A DNA stretch of 64,000 nucleotides from the NCBI RefSeq assembly GCF_902706095.1, contig NZ_CACSJP010000005.1:62001-126000 (forward strand). Direction: 5' to 3'. The DNA comes from Rhizobium sp. 18065 (GTDB lineage: Bacteria > Pseudomonadota > Alphaproteobacteria > Rhizobiales > Rhizobiaceae). Below the pieces are notes generated by a model. It worked only from the letters and a program-made list of their open reading frames with translations. It ran no database searches and had not been told where the DNA came from. Both the position numbers and the translations under genes were made by a program. Below are positions 17,685 to 27,316 of this stretch, piece by piece. Each line of letters begins with the position of its first letter. Position 1 is the stretch's first letter.

Positions 17685-19874
17685 TCAGGCGGCTTTCACC
17701 TTGGCCCGCTTCGCCAGATGCGCCACGACGTTCTCGATCATCCGCATGCCGGCGTCCTGGCCAAGCGTCATGATCGATTCCGGATGGAACTGCACGGCGG
17801 CCACCGGTTCCTTGGTGTGCTCGATGCCCATGATCGTGCCGTCTTCGCTTTCCGCCGTGATCATGAATTCGCGGGGAAGCGTCGCCGGATCGGCAAAGAT
17901 CGAGTGATAGCGACCAACAGTCACTTCCTTGGCGAGACCCGAAAACACCAGACCGGGCTCAAGAATGCGGATGCGCGACGGCTTTCCGTGCATCGGAACC
18001 GCAAGCTGGCGCAACTCGCCGCCATAGGCTTCGGCCAGCGCCTGCAGGCCGAGGCAGACGCCGAAGATCGGTAATTGCCGAGCCCGCGCCTTCTTGATCG
18101 TCGCCTTGCAGTCGAAGTCCTTCGGGCTTCCCGGCCCCGGCGACAGCACGACGAGATCCGGATTGAGCCTGTCGAAAACCTCGTCCGCAACCGGCGAACG
18201 CACGGTGTTCACCGTTGCCCCCGTCTGGCGGAAATAGTTGGCAAGCGTATGCACAAACGAGTCTTCATGGTCGACCAGCAGGATATTGATCCCCTGCCCG
18301 ACAGCGGCCACGCCGCGCTTGTTCTTCGCGTCATTGCCTGTCTTTGCGTCGCGAATGGCTGCAATCATGGCGGATGCCTTCAGTTCGGTTTCGGCCTCTT
18401 CTTCTTCCGGGATACTGTCATTCAGGAGCGTCGCACCGGCGCGCACTTCGGCAATGCCGTCCTTGATGCGCACGGTGCGCAGTGTCAGCCCCGTATTCAT
18501 GTCGCCGTTGAAGCCGACCATGCCGATCGCCCCACCATACCAGGCACGCGGGCTCTTTTCATGCGCTTCGATGAAGCGCATGGCCCAGAGCTTCGGCGCA
18601 CCGGTCACGGTAACCGCCCAGGCATGGCTGAGAAAACCGTCGAAGGCGTCCATATCGTCGCGCAACCGGCCCTCGATATGGTCGACGGTATGGATGAGGC
18701 GCGAATACATCTCGATCTGCCGACGGCCGATGACCTTGACCGAGCCCGGTTCGCAAACGCGGGACTTGTCGTTGCGGTCAACATCCGAGCACATGGTCAA
18801 CTCGCTCTCGTCCTTCTTGGAGTTGAGCAGCTTGAGGATCTGTTCCGAGTCTGCGATCGGATCGTCACCACGCTTGATCGTGCCCGAGATCGGGCAGGTC
18901 TCGATGCGCCGGCCATTGACCCGGACGAACATTTCCGGCGAGGCGCCGACCAGATATTCCTGGTTGCCGAGATTGATGAAGAAGGAATAGGGCGACGGAT
19001 TGATTTCCTTCAGCCGCTTGGAGATCTGCGACGGCTTGCTGTCGCAGCGTTCCATGAATTTCTGCCCTGGCACGACCTCGAACAGGTCGCCGCGGCGGAA
19101 GCTTTCCTTGGCCTTGGTGACAAGCTCGGCATATTCGCCCGGACGATGGTCGCCGCGCGGCGGGATCGTGTCGGTGTGCTCGAACGGCTCCGGTGCAATC
19201 TCTTCCGATCTGCCCTCCGTCGTCACATCGCCCTTGGTGAAATCATAGCGATCGATCCACGCCTTGGCCGAATAGTGGTCGACGACCAGGATTTCGTCCG
19301 GCAGGAAAAGCACCATGTCGCGCTGGTCTTCCGGGCGCTGCAATGACAGCTTGATCGAGTCGAACTGGAAGGCGAGATCGTAGCCGAAGGCGCCGAACAG
19401 GCCGATCGCCGCATCTTCCTCGGAATGGAAAAGATCGGCAACGGCGCGCAGCACGGTAAACACGGTCGGGATTTTCGAGCGCTCTTCCTCGGTGAAGACA
19501 CGGTCCGGAACCTTGACCTCCAGATCGAGGCGCCGCTCGCTGCGGGCGCCAAGATCGAGATCGACAACGGTTGCCAGCTTGTCGGCGATCAGCGTCAGCA
19601 GTGCCTCGCCGCGGCCGTTATAGGCCTCGATCCAAACCTTGCGGCCAAAGCAGGAGATGCCAAGCGGCGGATCGACGATGGCGGTGTCCCAGCGGGTGTA
19701 ACGGCCCGGATATTCGTAGTTCGACGAAAACACCGCGCCGCGCCGCTCGTCGAGCTTGTCGACATAGGTGCTGACGGCGTCGGCATAGGGTGTCGGCCGC
19801 CGCCGCCGCGTCACGGTGACACCACCGCGCGTTACATAGGCCTCGCTCCCGTCTTCCCGCATGATCGTCGACAT
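17685..19874 (-). CDS. trpE(G): Anthranilate synthase, fused TrpE and TrpG components
   Basis: 729 residues from ATG 19874, the length known for the Sinorhizobium meliloti TrpE(G) fusion. Residues about 60-500 are the chorismate-binding component ([69 protein letters not shown]). About 525-720 are the class-I glutamine amidotransferase with Cys in [11 protein letters not shown] near 608 and His/Glu in VQFHPESI. It makes anthranilate from chorismate and glutamine, the first step of tryptophan synthesis. The upstream leader peptide and hairpin show transcription attenuation by Trp supply. The alternative start at 19925 lies inside the attenuator hairpin and is rejected. Confidence 0.97.
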   Translation of the reverse strand: MSTIMREDGSEAYVTRGGVTVTRRRRPTPYADAVSTYVDKLDERRGAVFSSNYEYPGRYTRWDTAIVDPPLGISCFGRKVWIEAYNGRGEALLTLIADKLATVVDLDLGARSERRLDLEVKVPDRVFTEEERSKIPTVFTVLRAVADLFHSEEDAAIGLFGAFGYDLAFQFDSIKLSLQRPEDQRDMVLFLPDEILVVDHYSAKAWIDRYDFTKGDVTTEGRSEEIAPEPFEHTDTIPPRGDHRPGEYAELVTKAKESFRRGDLFEVVPGQKFMERCDSKPSQISKRLKEINPSPYSFFINLGNQEYLVGASPEMFVRVNGRRIETCPISGTIKRGDDPIADSEQILKLLNSKKDESELTMCSDVDRNDKSRVCEPGSVKVIGRRQIEMYSRLIHTVDHIEGRLRDDMDAFDGFLSHAWAVTVTGAPKLWAMRFIEAHEKSPRAWYGGAIGMVGFNGDMNTGLTLRTVRIKDGIAEVRAGATLLNDSIPEEEEAETELKASAMIAAIRDAKTGNDAKNKRGVAAVGQGINILLVDHEDSFVHTLANYFRQTGATVNTVRSPVADEVFDRLNPDLVVLSPGPGSPKDFDCKATIKKARARQLPIFGVCLGLQALAEAYGGELRQLAVPMHGKPSRIRILEPGLVFSGLAKEVTVGRYHSIFADPATLPREFMITAESEDGTIMGIEHTKEPVAAVQFHPESIMTLGQDAGMRMIENVVAHLAKRAKVKAA

Positions 19875-19923
19875 TCCAGTCTCTCTCCGTCTTTCATGGC
19901 CCGGTTGGAAGGCGCCTGAATAC

Positions 19924-19958
19924 AAAAAAGCCGCCTCAGGTCTGATCCGGGCGGCTTT
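19924..19958 (-). terminator. Attenuator terminator of the trpE(G) leader
   Basis: On the minus strand AAGCCGCC pairs with GGCGGCTT (8 bp or more), followed directly by a T-run, 40 bases after the leader-peptide stop and about 50 before trpE(G). When Trp is scarce, ribosomes stalled at the Trp codons of the leader peptide should let an antiterminator form instead. The position matches the established S. meliloti trpE(G) attenuator. Confidence 0.92.
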
Positions 19959-19997
19959 GGGTTCAATCGTCTCAAGACATGATTGGTCAAGGCCGCG

Positions 19998-20042
19998 TTA
20001 GCGTACCCACCACCAAGCAATGTTGTTCAAAACGATCTTCAT
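19998..20042 (-). CDS. trpL: trp operon leader peptide
   Basis: A 14-codon frame, MKIVLNNIAWWWVR and stop, with three consecutive Trp codons near its end, between the trpE(G) promoter region and the attenuator hairpin. It has the same length and Trp-Trp-Trp placement as the S. meliloti leader peptide peTrpL, but the first nine residues differ. Ribosome progress through the Trp codons senses charged tRNA-Trp. In S. meliloti the released peptide and the terminated leader RNA (rnTrpL) also act in trans; whether that holds here is inference. Confidence 0.9.
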   Translation of the reverse strand: MKIVLNNIAWWWVR

Positions 20043-20165
20043 GGCGTTTTTGATAACCTGCTCTTTGCCCCCGCGCAAGCGCGATTCGACGCACACGCGC
20101 ACCCTCGATCTGAACTTATGCCGTTCCCAACCGTTGACCCGCAGAAATCGGAGACGACAAGCGGA

Positions 20166-21101
20166 ATGCGGAACATATCTGGTGCATGTCTGGCCATCTT
20201 CTGGCTTCTTGGCGCAGCCCTGCCGGCACAAGGCCCTGTCCCCGAAGCGAAACCACAATCCGAAGCGCCGATGGAGGCCCCAACTGAGCGCCCTGTCGAC
20301 ACGCCCGCAGCAACACCTGTGCCGACGCCTACGGAAAAGCCAGAGGTAACGCCGGGAGCAGATACCCCGCCAGCGCCAGAGCGGTCAAAACCCGATGGCC
20401 AGTCAGAAACCGATGGCCAGTCTTCCAACACACCATCGCCGGACAGCAAGCCAGAAGCAGCGCCGGTGCCAACGCCAGCACCCGCACCCGCACCTCCACA
20501 GGAACCGGCCGCGGAAGCGACAATTCCGATCGAGACTGAGGATGAATCGACCTACAAGGCCTGCACAGCAGCGTTGACGGCTATGGGCGCGACATTCAAG
20601 GAGGACAAGCGGGTCGACGATGGCAATGGCTGCGGCATGGACCGGCCGATTACCGTCACCAGCCTTTCACCATCCGTTGCCCTGAAGCCTGAGGGCACAT
20701 TCCGTTGCGAGACAGCGCTGCAAATGGCGCGCATGACCCGTGACATGATCGTCCCCGCAGCAAACCTCAGCCTGTCCGATATGGGCGCGCTGAAATCCGT
20801 CAGCCACGCATCGGGTTATATCTGCCGCAACCGCAACAGTGCCGAGACAGGAAAGATCTCCGAGCATGCCCGCGGCAATGCAGTCGATATCGCCGCCCTC
20901 ACTTTCGAGCGCGGCACAGTGCCCATGGTGATTGCCAAACAGGATGACGGCACATTCGCCGCCGCCTTCCAGCGCAGCCTGAACGCGTTTGCCTGCCTCT
21001 ATTTTACCACGGTGCTCTCGCCCGGAAGCGACGCAGCCCATCAGGACCACCTCCATCTTGACGTGATCAAGCGGAAGAGCGGGTTCAGATATTGCCGGTA
21101 A
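20166..21101 (+). CDS. Extensin-like protein with proline-rich linker, exported
   Basis: 311 residues from ATG 20166, which opens a signal peptide (MRNISGACLAIFWLLGAALPAQG); longer frames overlap the trpL leader. Residues about 24-120 are a low-complexity Pro/Glu/Thr/Ala linker rich in PxP repeats. The C-terminal 180 residues are the extensin-like domain found in many alphaproteobacterial periplasmic proteins: CGMDRPITVTSLS, SGYICRNRNS, ISEHARGNAVDIAAL, HQDHLHLDVI. The SEHARGNAVDI and DHLHLD histidines resemble the zinc site of D-Ala-D-Ala/LAS peptidases, so a peptidoglycan role is plausible. Divergent from trpE(G). Confidence 0.88.
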   Translation: MRNISGACLAIFWLLGAALPAQGPVPEAKPQSEAPMEAPTERPVDTPAATPVPTPTEKPEVTPGADTPPAPERSKPDGQSETDGQSSNTPSPDSKPEAAPVPTPAPAPAPPQEPAAEATIPIETEDESTYKACTAALTAMGATFKEDKRVDDGNGCGMDRPITVTSLSPSVALKPEGTFRCETALQMARMTRDMIVPAANLSLSDMGALKSVSHASGYICRNRNSAETGKISEHARGNAVDIAALTFERGTVPMVIAKQDDGTFAAAFQRSLNAFACLYFTTVLSPGSDAAHQDHLHLDVIKRKSGFRYCR

Positions 21102-21104
21102 CGG

Positions 21105-21134
21105 AAAAAGGCGGCGTCCGAAGACGCCGCCCTT
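21105..21134. terminator. Bidirectional terminator between the extensin-like gene and the haem receptor
   Basis: GGCGGCGTC (21110-21118) and GACGCCGCC (21123-21131) form a perfect 9-bp stem with a CGAA tetraloop. The minus strand ends in a T-run (from AAAAA at 21105), suiting the receptor gene; the plus side continues CTTCCC. Confidence 0.9.
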
Positions 21135-21158
21135 CCCTTACCCCCGCCGAAGCAAGAC

Positions 21159-23426
21159 TTAGAACTTCTGCGTCAACGAGATTTTGAAGGTCCGGCCGGG
21201 TTCGGAGTAATACTCGATCGGCTGGTTGGTGTTGCCGGTGCCCGGCACCGTGGTCGGGTTGAAGTCTTTCATGCTGACCGCATTGTAATAGGTCTTGTCG
21301 AGCAAATTGTAGATGCCAGCCTGGATGCGCAGGCCCTTTGTTTGCTCGGGCTCCCACCACGCGGTCAGATCGACCACACCGTAGCCCGGCGCATCAAAGG
21401 TCGTTGCCAGACCATCATCACGCATGCCGGCCGCGGCAATGAGGCTGAGATCCGTACCCCATGTCTGCTGTTCGAAACCGAAGCCGACCACGCCTTTGAA
21501 CGGGGCCACCGAGCGAAGATAGCTGTCGGCGTCCTTGTCCTTGCCGTAGGCATAGGCACCGCCGGCATGCACGAAGAGACCGTTGTCGAAGTCTTTGCGC
21601 AGACTGAATTCGAAGCCGGAAATATCCACATGCTTCAGGTTGTTGTACTGCGTCAGCATGCCATAGGTCGGGTCACCGAATGTGGTCGTCTGTTCGATGA
21701 AGTTCTTGTAGCGGCTGTGATAGGCGGCAAAACGTGCGACGAAATCGGTGAATTCGACTTTGCTGCCGATTTCGAACGAGTTCGACGTTTCCGCCTCAAG
21801 CTCCGGATTGCCGACCACGGCATATCCGGTGTTGACGAAGTCGAGATAGAGTTCGTTTACCGTCGGCGCGCGATAGGCCATCGACCACTGGGCATAGACC
21901 TGCACCTCATCGGTCAGATCGTAGCTGGCCAGCAGCTTCGGGCTGAGGCGGCTGCCATCGCTGCTCTCGGGAAGACCAGCCTTCAGATAGCCGTTGTTGA
22001 TGGCATAGGCGTCCGTCAGCTTGGGTTCGTAGTCATACCAATCAAAGCGAATGCCCGGCGTCAGCGAGAAGGCGCTGTTTTCCATCGAGATCTTGTCGTC
22101 GATGTAGAAACCGAACTTCTTGCCGTCGACGTCTGGCATGTCGGACTGGTTCGACTTGAGGTTCGAGCAACCGGCTGTCACTGTGCCGAGTGTGCAGGCG
22201 TCGATGCCGGTCACGAACTGGCTCGTATCGAGCAAGGCACCATCGGCGCCGATCGTTAATTCGTGCGTCAGATTGCCGGTATTGAACTCGCTCACCACAT
22301 TGCCGGTGAAACCGATGGCACTTTCCTGCAATTCGTTGTCACGCAGCCATGGCCCGGCAATGGCCCCCACACGACGTCCGGTCGCGCCGGCGTTCTTGGT
22401 TGTTTCCTGCCAGTAGACGGACAATCGAGCGGATTGCACCACGGCATCTTCAGCGGGGTTGAGGAAACTGTAGTCCAGCGAAACGCGGTCGCGCGCCGTG
22501 TCATCGAACCCGTCATATTCGCCGACGGCCCAGATCCTGCTGGAACCTGTGGTGGCGCCCGTCAGTGTCTTCAGTTCTGTATCGGAATTGTAGCGATAGC
22601 GCTCCGCCGTCAGACCGACCGTGTGGCCTCCCTCCAGTTCCTGCCGCAATTTGAAAAGCAGGTTGTTCTGGTTGAAGTCTCCAGGATTTGCCTCGGTGCG
22701 TGCTGCACCGATCGCATCGACCGTTCCCTGGTTCTGCCGCTCCTGCCCCCGCCTGTAGGTGCCTTGGAAGAGAACGGAGGTGTTCTCTATGCGCTTGGCA
22801 ACCGCAGCCGAGCCACCGAAGCTCATATCTTCGCTGTCGAACGTGGCTTTCGCCATGCCGCCCCAGTCCTTGCCCTCACCGATCAGGTCTTCCGGCTCAA
22901 GGGTACGCAGAGCGATACCGCCGGCCAGCGCGCCGGAACCCAGACGACTCGAGTCCGAACCGCGCAGAACATCAAGTGTCGAGATAGACGAAAAATCAAA
23001 GCTGTCGCTGCCGCCGGCAACGTTCGTCGTGGTGGCGGGACCACCGCGTCGCGCAAAATTGTCGAGATAGGGCAGCGGGATGCCATCGATCGTCGTCAGG
23101 ACGCGTGGACCGCCCAGGCCGCGGATCGTCACGCCACCCTCGGATTTGACGAAATCAACGCCCGGCTCAAGCGACCGGCCAAGATCCCTGAAACTGTTGA
23201 TCTGGTTCCGCCGCAGATCCTCTGCCGTCCTCTGGCTGACCTGCGGGCTGTCGGAAACGAGTGTCTTGTTTGCTCCGCGCTTGCCCTTGACCACGATCGT
23301 GCTCAGCTGGGTATCACCATTGTCGGCCGTCGCTGCGGCCTCCTGCGACTGAGCCGGAATGGCAAATGTAATCACCGCGAGTGCGGTGCAGGCGAGCAAT
23401 GCAGGTCGGAGAGACCGGAAACCCAT
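21159..23426 (-). CDS. shmR: TonB-dependent haem/haemoglobin receptor (ShmR-like)
   Basis: 755 residues. Signal peptide 1-28, a TonB-box-like TQLSTIVVKG, plug domain (about 50-170, GGVTIRGLGGPRVLTTIDGIPLP, VLRGSDSSRLGSGALAGGI), then a 22-strand barrel ending in the outer-membrane signature TFKISLTQKF. YRAPTVNELYL matches the FRAP/NPNL-type motif of haem receptors. It imports haem across the outer membrane with TonB energy. In S. meliloti the haem receptor shmR lies beside trpE(G), as here. Two TGA-N9-TCA boxes 130-170 bp upstream point to iron repression by RirA. No HmuPSTUV genes are adjacent, so periplasmic and inner-membrane import must be encoded elsewhere. Confidence 0.9.
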   Translation of the reverse strand: MGFRSLRPALLACTALAVITFAIPAQSQEAAATADNGDTQLSTIVVKGKRGANKTLVSDSPQVSQRTAEDLRRNQINSFRDLGRSLEPGVDFVKSEGGVTIRGLGGPRVLTTIDGIPLPYLDNFARRGGPATTTNVAGGSDSFDFSSISTLDVLRGSDSSRLGSGALAGGIALRTLEPEDLIGEGKDWGGMAKATFDSEDMSFGGSAAVAKRIENTSVLFQGTYRRGQERQNQGTVDAIGAARTEANPGDFNQNNLLFKLRQELEGGHTVGLTAERYRYNSDTELKTLTGATTGSSRIWAVGEYDGFDDTARDRVSLDYSFLNPAEDAVVQSARLSVYWQETTKNAGATGRRVGAIAGPWLRDNELQESAIGFTGNVVSEFNTGNLTHELTIGADGALLDTSQFVTGIDACTLGTVTAGCSNLKSNQSDMPDVDGKKFGFYIDDKISMENSAFSLTPGIRFDWYDYEPKLTDAYAINNGYLKAGLPESSDGSRLSPKLLASYDLTDEVQVYAQWSMAYRAPTVNELYLDFVNTGYAVVGNPELEAETSNSFEIGSKVEFTDFVARFAAYHSRYKNFIEQTTTFGDPTYGMLTQYNNLKHVDISGFEFSLRKDFDNGLFVHAGGAYAYGKDKDADSYLRSVAPFKGVVGFGFEQQTWGTDLSLIAAAGMRDDGLATTFDAPGYGVVDLTAWWEPEQTKGLRIQAGIYNLLDKTYYNAVSMKDFNPTTVPGTGNTNQPIEYYSEPGRTFKISLTQKF

Positions 23427-23554
23427 GCGATGTTCCTTTCAGCGGCCACGACGGATCGTTCCCGCGCAGGTCATGCTGCGCGGACTGGCCAAATGGGATT
23501 GCGTCAAAATGGCGGCGACCAGAACCGGTCGCCTCATTTACGCCGTATAAAACA

Positions 23555-23602
23555 TGATTGTTTATGTCAAGAAATAATACATGATTCTTTTAATCATGTA
23601 TT
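23555..23602 (-). promoter_or_regulatory. Two RirA-type iron-responsive operator (IRO) boxes upstream of the haem receptor
   Basis: TGATTGTTTATGTCA (23555-23569) and TGATTCTTTTAATCA (23582-23596) both fit TGA-N9-TCA, the IRO consensus described for RirA in Rhizobium. The second is the core of a perfect 11-bp-arm palindrome, 23576-23602. On the minus strand box 1 contains TTGACA, a good -35 hexamer for the receptor gene, with TATACG-like sequence about 15 bases on, so repressor bound there would block RNA polymerase. Confidence 0.75.
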
Positions 23603-23681
23603 ATGACCACATCGGTCTCGGCAAAAATATCACAGTCATTTAGGACAGGTGGCTGAGAGCATGGGCGGAGGACATGGAGCC

Positions 23682-25358
23682 TCAGAACAGCCCCTCGATA
23701 TAGCCTTGGTCGTTGAGGAAAATCTTCTCCGACGACGGCACCCGCGGCAGGCCGGGCATGGTCATGATTTCCCCGGTGATCGCCACGACAAAGCCGGCGC
23801 CGGCCGACAGGCGAACCTCGCGGACATGCACGACATGGCCCTCCGGCGCCCCACGCAGGGTCGGGTCGGTCGAGAACGAATACTGCGTCTTCGCCATGCA
23901 CACCGGCAGGTGCCCATAACCCTGCTCTTCCCAGTTCCGCAGTTGGTCGCGCACCGCCTTGTCGCTGGTCACTTCGCCGGCATGGTAGATTTTCGAGGCA
24001 ACGGTCTCGATCTTCTCCATCAGCGATAGCGCATCCGGATAAAGCGGTTTGAAATGCGAACCACCGCTATCGGCCATTTCCGCCACCCGGCGCGCCAGCT
24101 CCTCGATGCCGGCCGAACCGTCCGCCCAGTGGCGGCAGACGATCGCATCGGCGCCGAGATGCGAGACATAATCCTTCACCGCCTCGATCTCGGCATCGGT
24201 ATCCGAAACGAAATGGTTGATGGCAACGACGACAGGCACGCCGAACTTGCGCACATTCGCCACGTGGCGCCCAAGATTGGCGCAGCCGCGGGTCACAGCC
24301 TGCACATCCTCGCGACCAAGCTCCTCCTTGCCGACACCGCCATTCATCTTCAGCGCGCGAACGGTCGCGACAATCACCGCTGCGGCCGGCTGCAAGCCTG
24401 CCTTGCGGCATTTGATGTCGAAGAACTTCTCCGCCCCGAGATCCGCCCCGAAACCGGCCTCGGTGACCACATAGTCGGCGAGCTTCAGCGCCGTCTTCGT
24501 GGCAATCACCGAATTGCAGCCATGCGCGATATTGGCGAAGGGACCGCCATGCACGAAGGCCGGGTTGTTCTCCAGCGTCTGCACCAGATTCGGCTGCATG
24601 GCCTCCTTGAGCAGAACCGTCATCGCGCCGTCGGCCTTCAGGTCGCGGGCAAAAACCGGGCTTTTGTCGCGGCGATATCCGATGATGATATTGCCCAGCC
24701 GCTGTTCGAGATCGTCGAGATCGGTCGCAAGACACAGAATGGCCATGACTTCGGACGCCACGGTAATGTCGAATCCGGTCTCGCGCGGATAGCCGTTGGA
24801 AGCGCCTCCCAGCGAAGACACGATCTGGCGCAGAGCCCGGTCGTTCATGTCCATCACCCGCCGCCAGGTGATGCGCCGGGTGTCGATGCCAAGTTCATTG
24901 CCCCAATAAATGTGGTTGTCGATCAGTGCCGACAGCAGATTGTGCGCCGAGGTGATGGCGTGGAAATCGCCGGTGAAATGCAGATTGATCTCTTCCATCG
25001 GCACGACCTGAGCATATCCGCCACCGGCTGCCCCGCCCTTGACCCCGAAACATGGCCCCAGCGAGGCCTCGCGAATGCAGGTGATCGCGCTCTTGCCGAT
25101 CCGGTTCAGCCCGTCGCCGAGCCCGACCGTCGTCGTCGTCTTGCCCTCGCCGGCTGGCGTCGGATTGATCGCCGTGACAAGGATCAGCTTGCCGTCCGGC
25201 CGCGCCGCAAGTCCATCGATGAAAGCGGCCGAGATCTTTGCCTTGTCGTGGCCGTAGGGGATGAGGTCATCCGGCGAAATGCCGATCTTGGAACCGATGG
25301 CCTGGATCGGAAGCTTTTTCGCCGCACGGGCAATTTCGATATCGGACAAGATCGTCAA
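23682..25358 (-). CDS. fhs: Formate-tetrahydrofolate ligase
   Basis: 558 residues, full length. It makes 10-formyl-THF from formate, ATP and THF. Seen: [21 protein letters not shown], the P-loop-like [54 protein letters not shown], and C-terminal [16 protein letters not shown] text ([44 protein letters not shown]). It would couple with one-carbon units released by folate-linked demethylases such as the GcvT-fused enzyme at 5366-7927, but the genes are far apart. Single-gene unit. Confidence 0.97.
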   Translation of the reverse strand: MTILSDIEIARAAKKLPIQAIGSKIGISPDDLIPYGHDKAKISAAFIDGLAARPDGKLILVTAINPTPAGEGKTTTTVGLGDGLNRIGKSAITCIREASLGPCFGVKGGAAGGGYAQVVPMEEINLHFTGDFHAITSAHNLLSALIDNHIYWGNELGIDTRRITWRRVMDMNDRALRQIVSSLGGASNGYPRETGFDITVASEVMAILCLATDLDDLEQRLGNIIIGYRRDKSPVFARDLKADGAMTVLLKEAMQPNLVQTLENNPAFVHGGPFANIAHGCNSVIATKTALKLADYVVTEAGFGADLGAEKFFDIKCRKAGLQPAAAVIVATVRALKMNGGVGKEELGREDVQAVTRGCANLGRHVANVRKFGVPVVVAINHFVSDTDAEIEAVKDYVSHLGADAIVCRHWADGSAGIEELARRVAEMADSGGSHFKPLYPDALSLMEKIETVASKIYHAGEVTSDKAVRDQLRNWEEQGYGHLPVCMAKTQYSFSTDPTLRGAPEGHVVHVREVRLSAGAGFVVAITGEIMTMPGLPRVPSSEKIFLNDQGYIEGLF

Positions 25359-25601
25359 GTTTCCGTCTCCTCACATCTGTTTTGCGGCCGAAGATCGGCC
25401 CACCATGCAATCGTTGCAAGCCCGCAACCCTGACTATTTTGGCGCAGCCACACCACGACCAGTATCGGCACCGTCCGCGCGCGGCACTTCGTATCATCGA
25501 CAAGGCCCGGTTGTCCGAATGCCCTGTTTAAACAATCACCCTTGTCCGGCAAGCCTTGCATCGGCTAAGTCAGGAGAAATCCAAAGCTTGCCGAGGTCGC
25601 C

Positions 25602-26120
25602 ATGAAATCGCTGGAACTGGTCATCGAAAAAATCATTCTCTCGAGCCGCTGGATCCTGGTCGTGTTCTATCTCGGCCTGGTTGCGGCACTCGCAATCTAT
25701 GCGCTGTCTTTCGGCTACAAATTCCTCAAGATCGCCAGCAACGTGTTTGCCTACGAGGAGTTTGAAATGATCCTCGCGATGCTCAGCCTGATTGATGCGG
25801 CCCTGGTCGCAAGCCTGATCGTGATGGTGATGATTTCCGGCTACGAGAACTTCGTCAGCCGGTTCGACAACGCCGGTGACGAGGTCTCCTTCCTCGGCAA
25901 GCTCGATGCCGGCAGCCTGAAGATCAAGGTCGCTTCCTCGATTGTCGCCATCTCATCGATCCATCTGCTGCAAATCTTCCTGAATGCGACAAAATACACC
26001 GACGGCCAGTTAATGTGGTTCACCCTGATCCATCTCACCTTCGTCGTCTCGGCCGTCATGCTGGGTTATCTCGAAGTCCTGATGAACAAGAAGAAGGGCG
26101 ACTATCCCGACAAGGATTGA
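25602..26120 (+). CDS. UPF0114 (YqhA) family membrane protein
   Basis: 172 residues with four hydrophobic segments (about 15-40, 58-80, 105-125, 135-158). Characteristic stretches are EKIILSSRWILVVFYLGLVAALAIY and MVMISGYENFVSRFD. The family is widespread in inner membranes and has no established function. AGGTCGCC precedes the ATG as a weak ribosome site. Monocistronic. Confidence 0.88.
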   Translation: MKSLELVIEKIILSSRWILVVFYLGLVAALAIYALSFGYKFLKIASNVFAYEEFEMILAMLSLIDAALVASLIVMVMISGYENFVSRFDNAGDEVSFLGKLDAGSLKIKVASSIVAISSIHLLQIFLNATKYTDGQLMWFTLIHLTFVVSAVMLGYLEVLMNKKKGDYPDKD

Positions 26121-26514
26121 TCGCCGTTCAACAACGCATCCGAGCAACACGAAAACCTCCCGCGCAGCCTTTTGCGACCACAGTCACGCAGGAATGCGGG
26201 CACCGCCACATGCCCGGGTTCCGACGCAGGACCGATGGTCCCGCGGGCAACGCGCAGATCTGCGCGCAACCGATTCTGCCACAACGAGGCGGACGGCCAA
26301 ATCATACCAATGCTGTGCCGGAGCACATGCGACCACAGAGCGGCTTTAACCGTGTAAAACCTAAGGAAACAGAGTCTCGCCAATTCAAGTGGCAGCAGTG
26401 AGGAATTAGTCATATTAATACCAATACCCCTCCAAAAAGTGCTAGCTTTTCGGCACGACTGATATATTTGTGGGATAACTTACGAACAGATATCAACTTT
26501 CGAAAATATCAAAA
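26121..26514. other. 394-bp intergenic region upstream of the LuxR-type regulator
   Basis: No gene recognised. The right third (from about 26400) is AT-rich and likely holds the regulator promoter. Near 26435 the sequence AAAAAGTGCTAGCTTTTCGG gives a short imperfect hairpin. No lux-type 18-20-bp palindrome was convincing. Confidence 0.45.
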
Positions 26515-27231
26515 ATGCTGCCAGAACGACAGATGCTCTTGGGCGACGAAATCGGGAGCTGTCAGAGCCGCGCCGAACTCATGTTGCGTTGGCACCGGGT
26601 GGCAAAAGAATATGAGCTAGACCATGTGACGGTCACCAATGTGCCAACCTTCCAGGACAAGCTGCTCGGAAATCTGGTCCATGAAAGCACCATACCGTCC
26701 GAATTTGTGCGCGAATTCGATCGCAAAGGCTTCCTCAAGTTCTGCCCCCTGACGTCGCATGTCTCGCGAACCATCATGCACAAGACCTGGACGATCGGAT
26801 CGGACGGAAAGTCGCCGGATTTCGACTGTCCGCCGGAAATGTGCGAGCTGATGTATCGCTATGGCCTGCTGATGGGTGTCATGTTCCAGACTTCGTCGAT
26901 CGATGGCAGCCGCCAGATGGTTCGCTATGACGGCCGCCGGGGACCACTCGCACAGCCGGAACTGAACGAGCTGTCGATGATCAGCATTCAGGCCTTTGAC
27001 GTCTTCGACCGCCTGCGTCGCACCGCCAGCACCACCAATGTCCTGTCCGCACGCGAACTTGAAGTTGTCCGCTGGACCGCCCAGGGCAAGACCTCACTGG
27101 AGATCGGCCAGATCCTGTCGCTCTCGGATCATACGGTCAACGCCTATATGACCAATGCGATCCGCAAGCTCGATTGCGTCAACCGCACCCAGCTGGTCGC
27201 CAAGGCGATCCGGATGAAGATCATCAGCTAA
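26515..27231 (+). CDS. LuxR-family transcriptional regulator (autoinducer-binding-like domain plus HTH)
   Basis: 238 residues. Residues 15-150 resemble the autoinducer-binding fold (HRVAKEYELDHVTVTNVP...FLKFCPLTSHVSRT...). Residues 170-235 are a GerE/LuxR helix-turn-helix (LSARELEVVRWTAQGKTSLEIGQILSLSDHTVNAYMTNAIRKLDCVNRTQLVAKAI). No luxI-type synthase is nearby, so it is an orphan (solo) receptor, a group that in rhizobia includes quorum, motility and host-signal regulators. The conserved acyl-homoserine-lactone Trp/Tyr/Asp set cannot be aligned with confidence, so the ligand is open. No good Shine-Dalgarno is seen before either ATG (26515, 26533). Confidence 0.85.
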   Translation: MLPERQMLLGDEIGSCQSRAELMLRWHRVAKEYELDHVTVTNVPTFQDKLLGNLVHESTIPSEFVREFDRKGFLKFCPLTSHVSRTIMHKTWTIGSDGKSPDFDCPPEMCELMYRYGLLMGVMFQTSSIDGSRQMVRYDGRRGPLAQPELNELSMISIQAFDVFDRLRRTASTTNVLSARELEVVRWTAQGKTSLEIGQILSLSDHTVNAYMTNAIRKLDCVNRTQLVAKAIRMKIIS

Positions 27232-27258
27232 CCAACCTTGAAGATTGACGGAAATGCA

Positions 27259-27290
27259 AAAGGCCCGGCATCGTGACCGGGCCTTCTTCC
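27259..27290. terminator. Bidirectional terminator between convergent genes
   Basis: AAGGCCCGG (27260-27268) pairs with CCGGGCCTT (27277-27285) around a short loop, then CTTCCT on the plus side and a TTTTGCATTT run on the minus side. It closes both the LuxR-type gene and the five-gene minus-strand operon. Confidence 0.85.
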
Positions 27291-27316
27291 TATTCTATTG
27301 ACTGCCGAATATCCGA

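Noticed and set aside
19983..20165. N-terminal extension of the extensin-like protein
   Set aside because: It would run antisense through the trp leader peptide and place a signal peptide 60 residues into the protein.
22263..23606. Long plus-strand open frame over the haem receptor
   Set aside because: Shadow of the receptor gene; composition and lack of motifs are those of an antisense frame.
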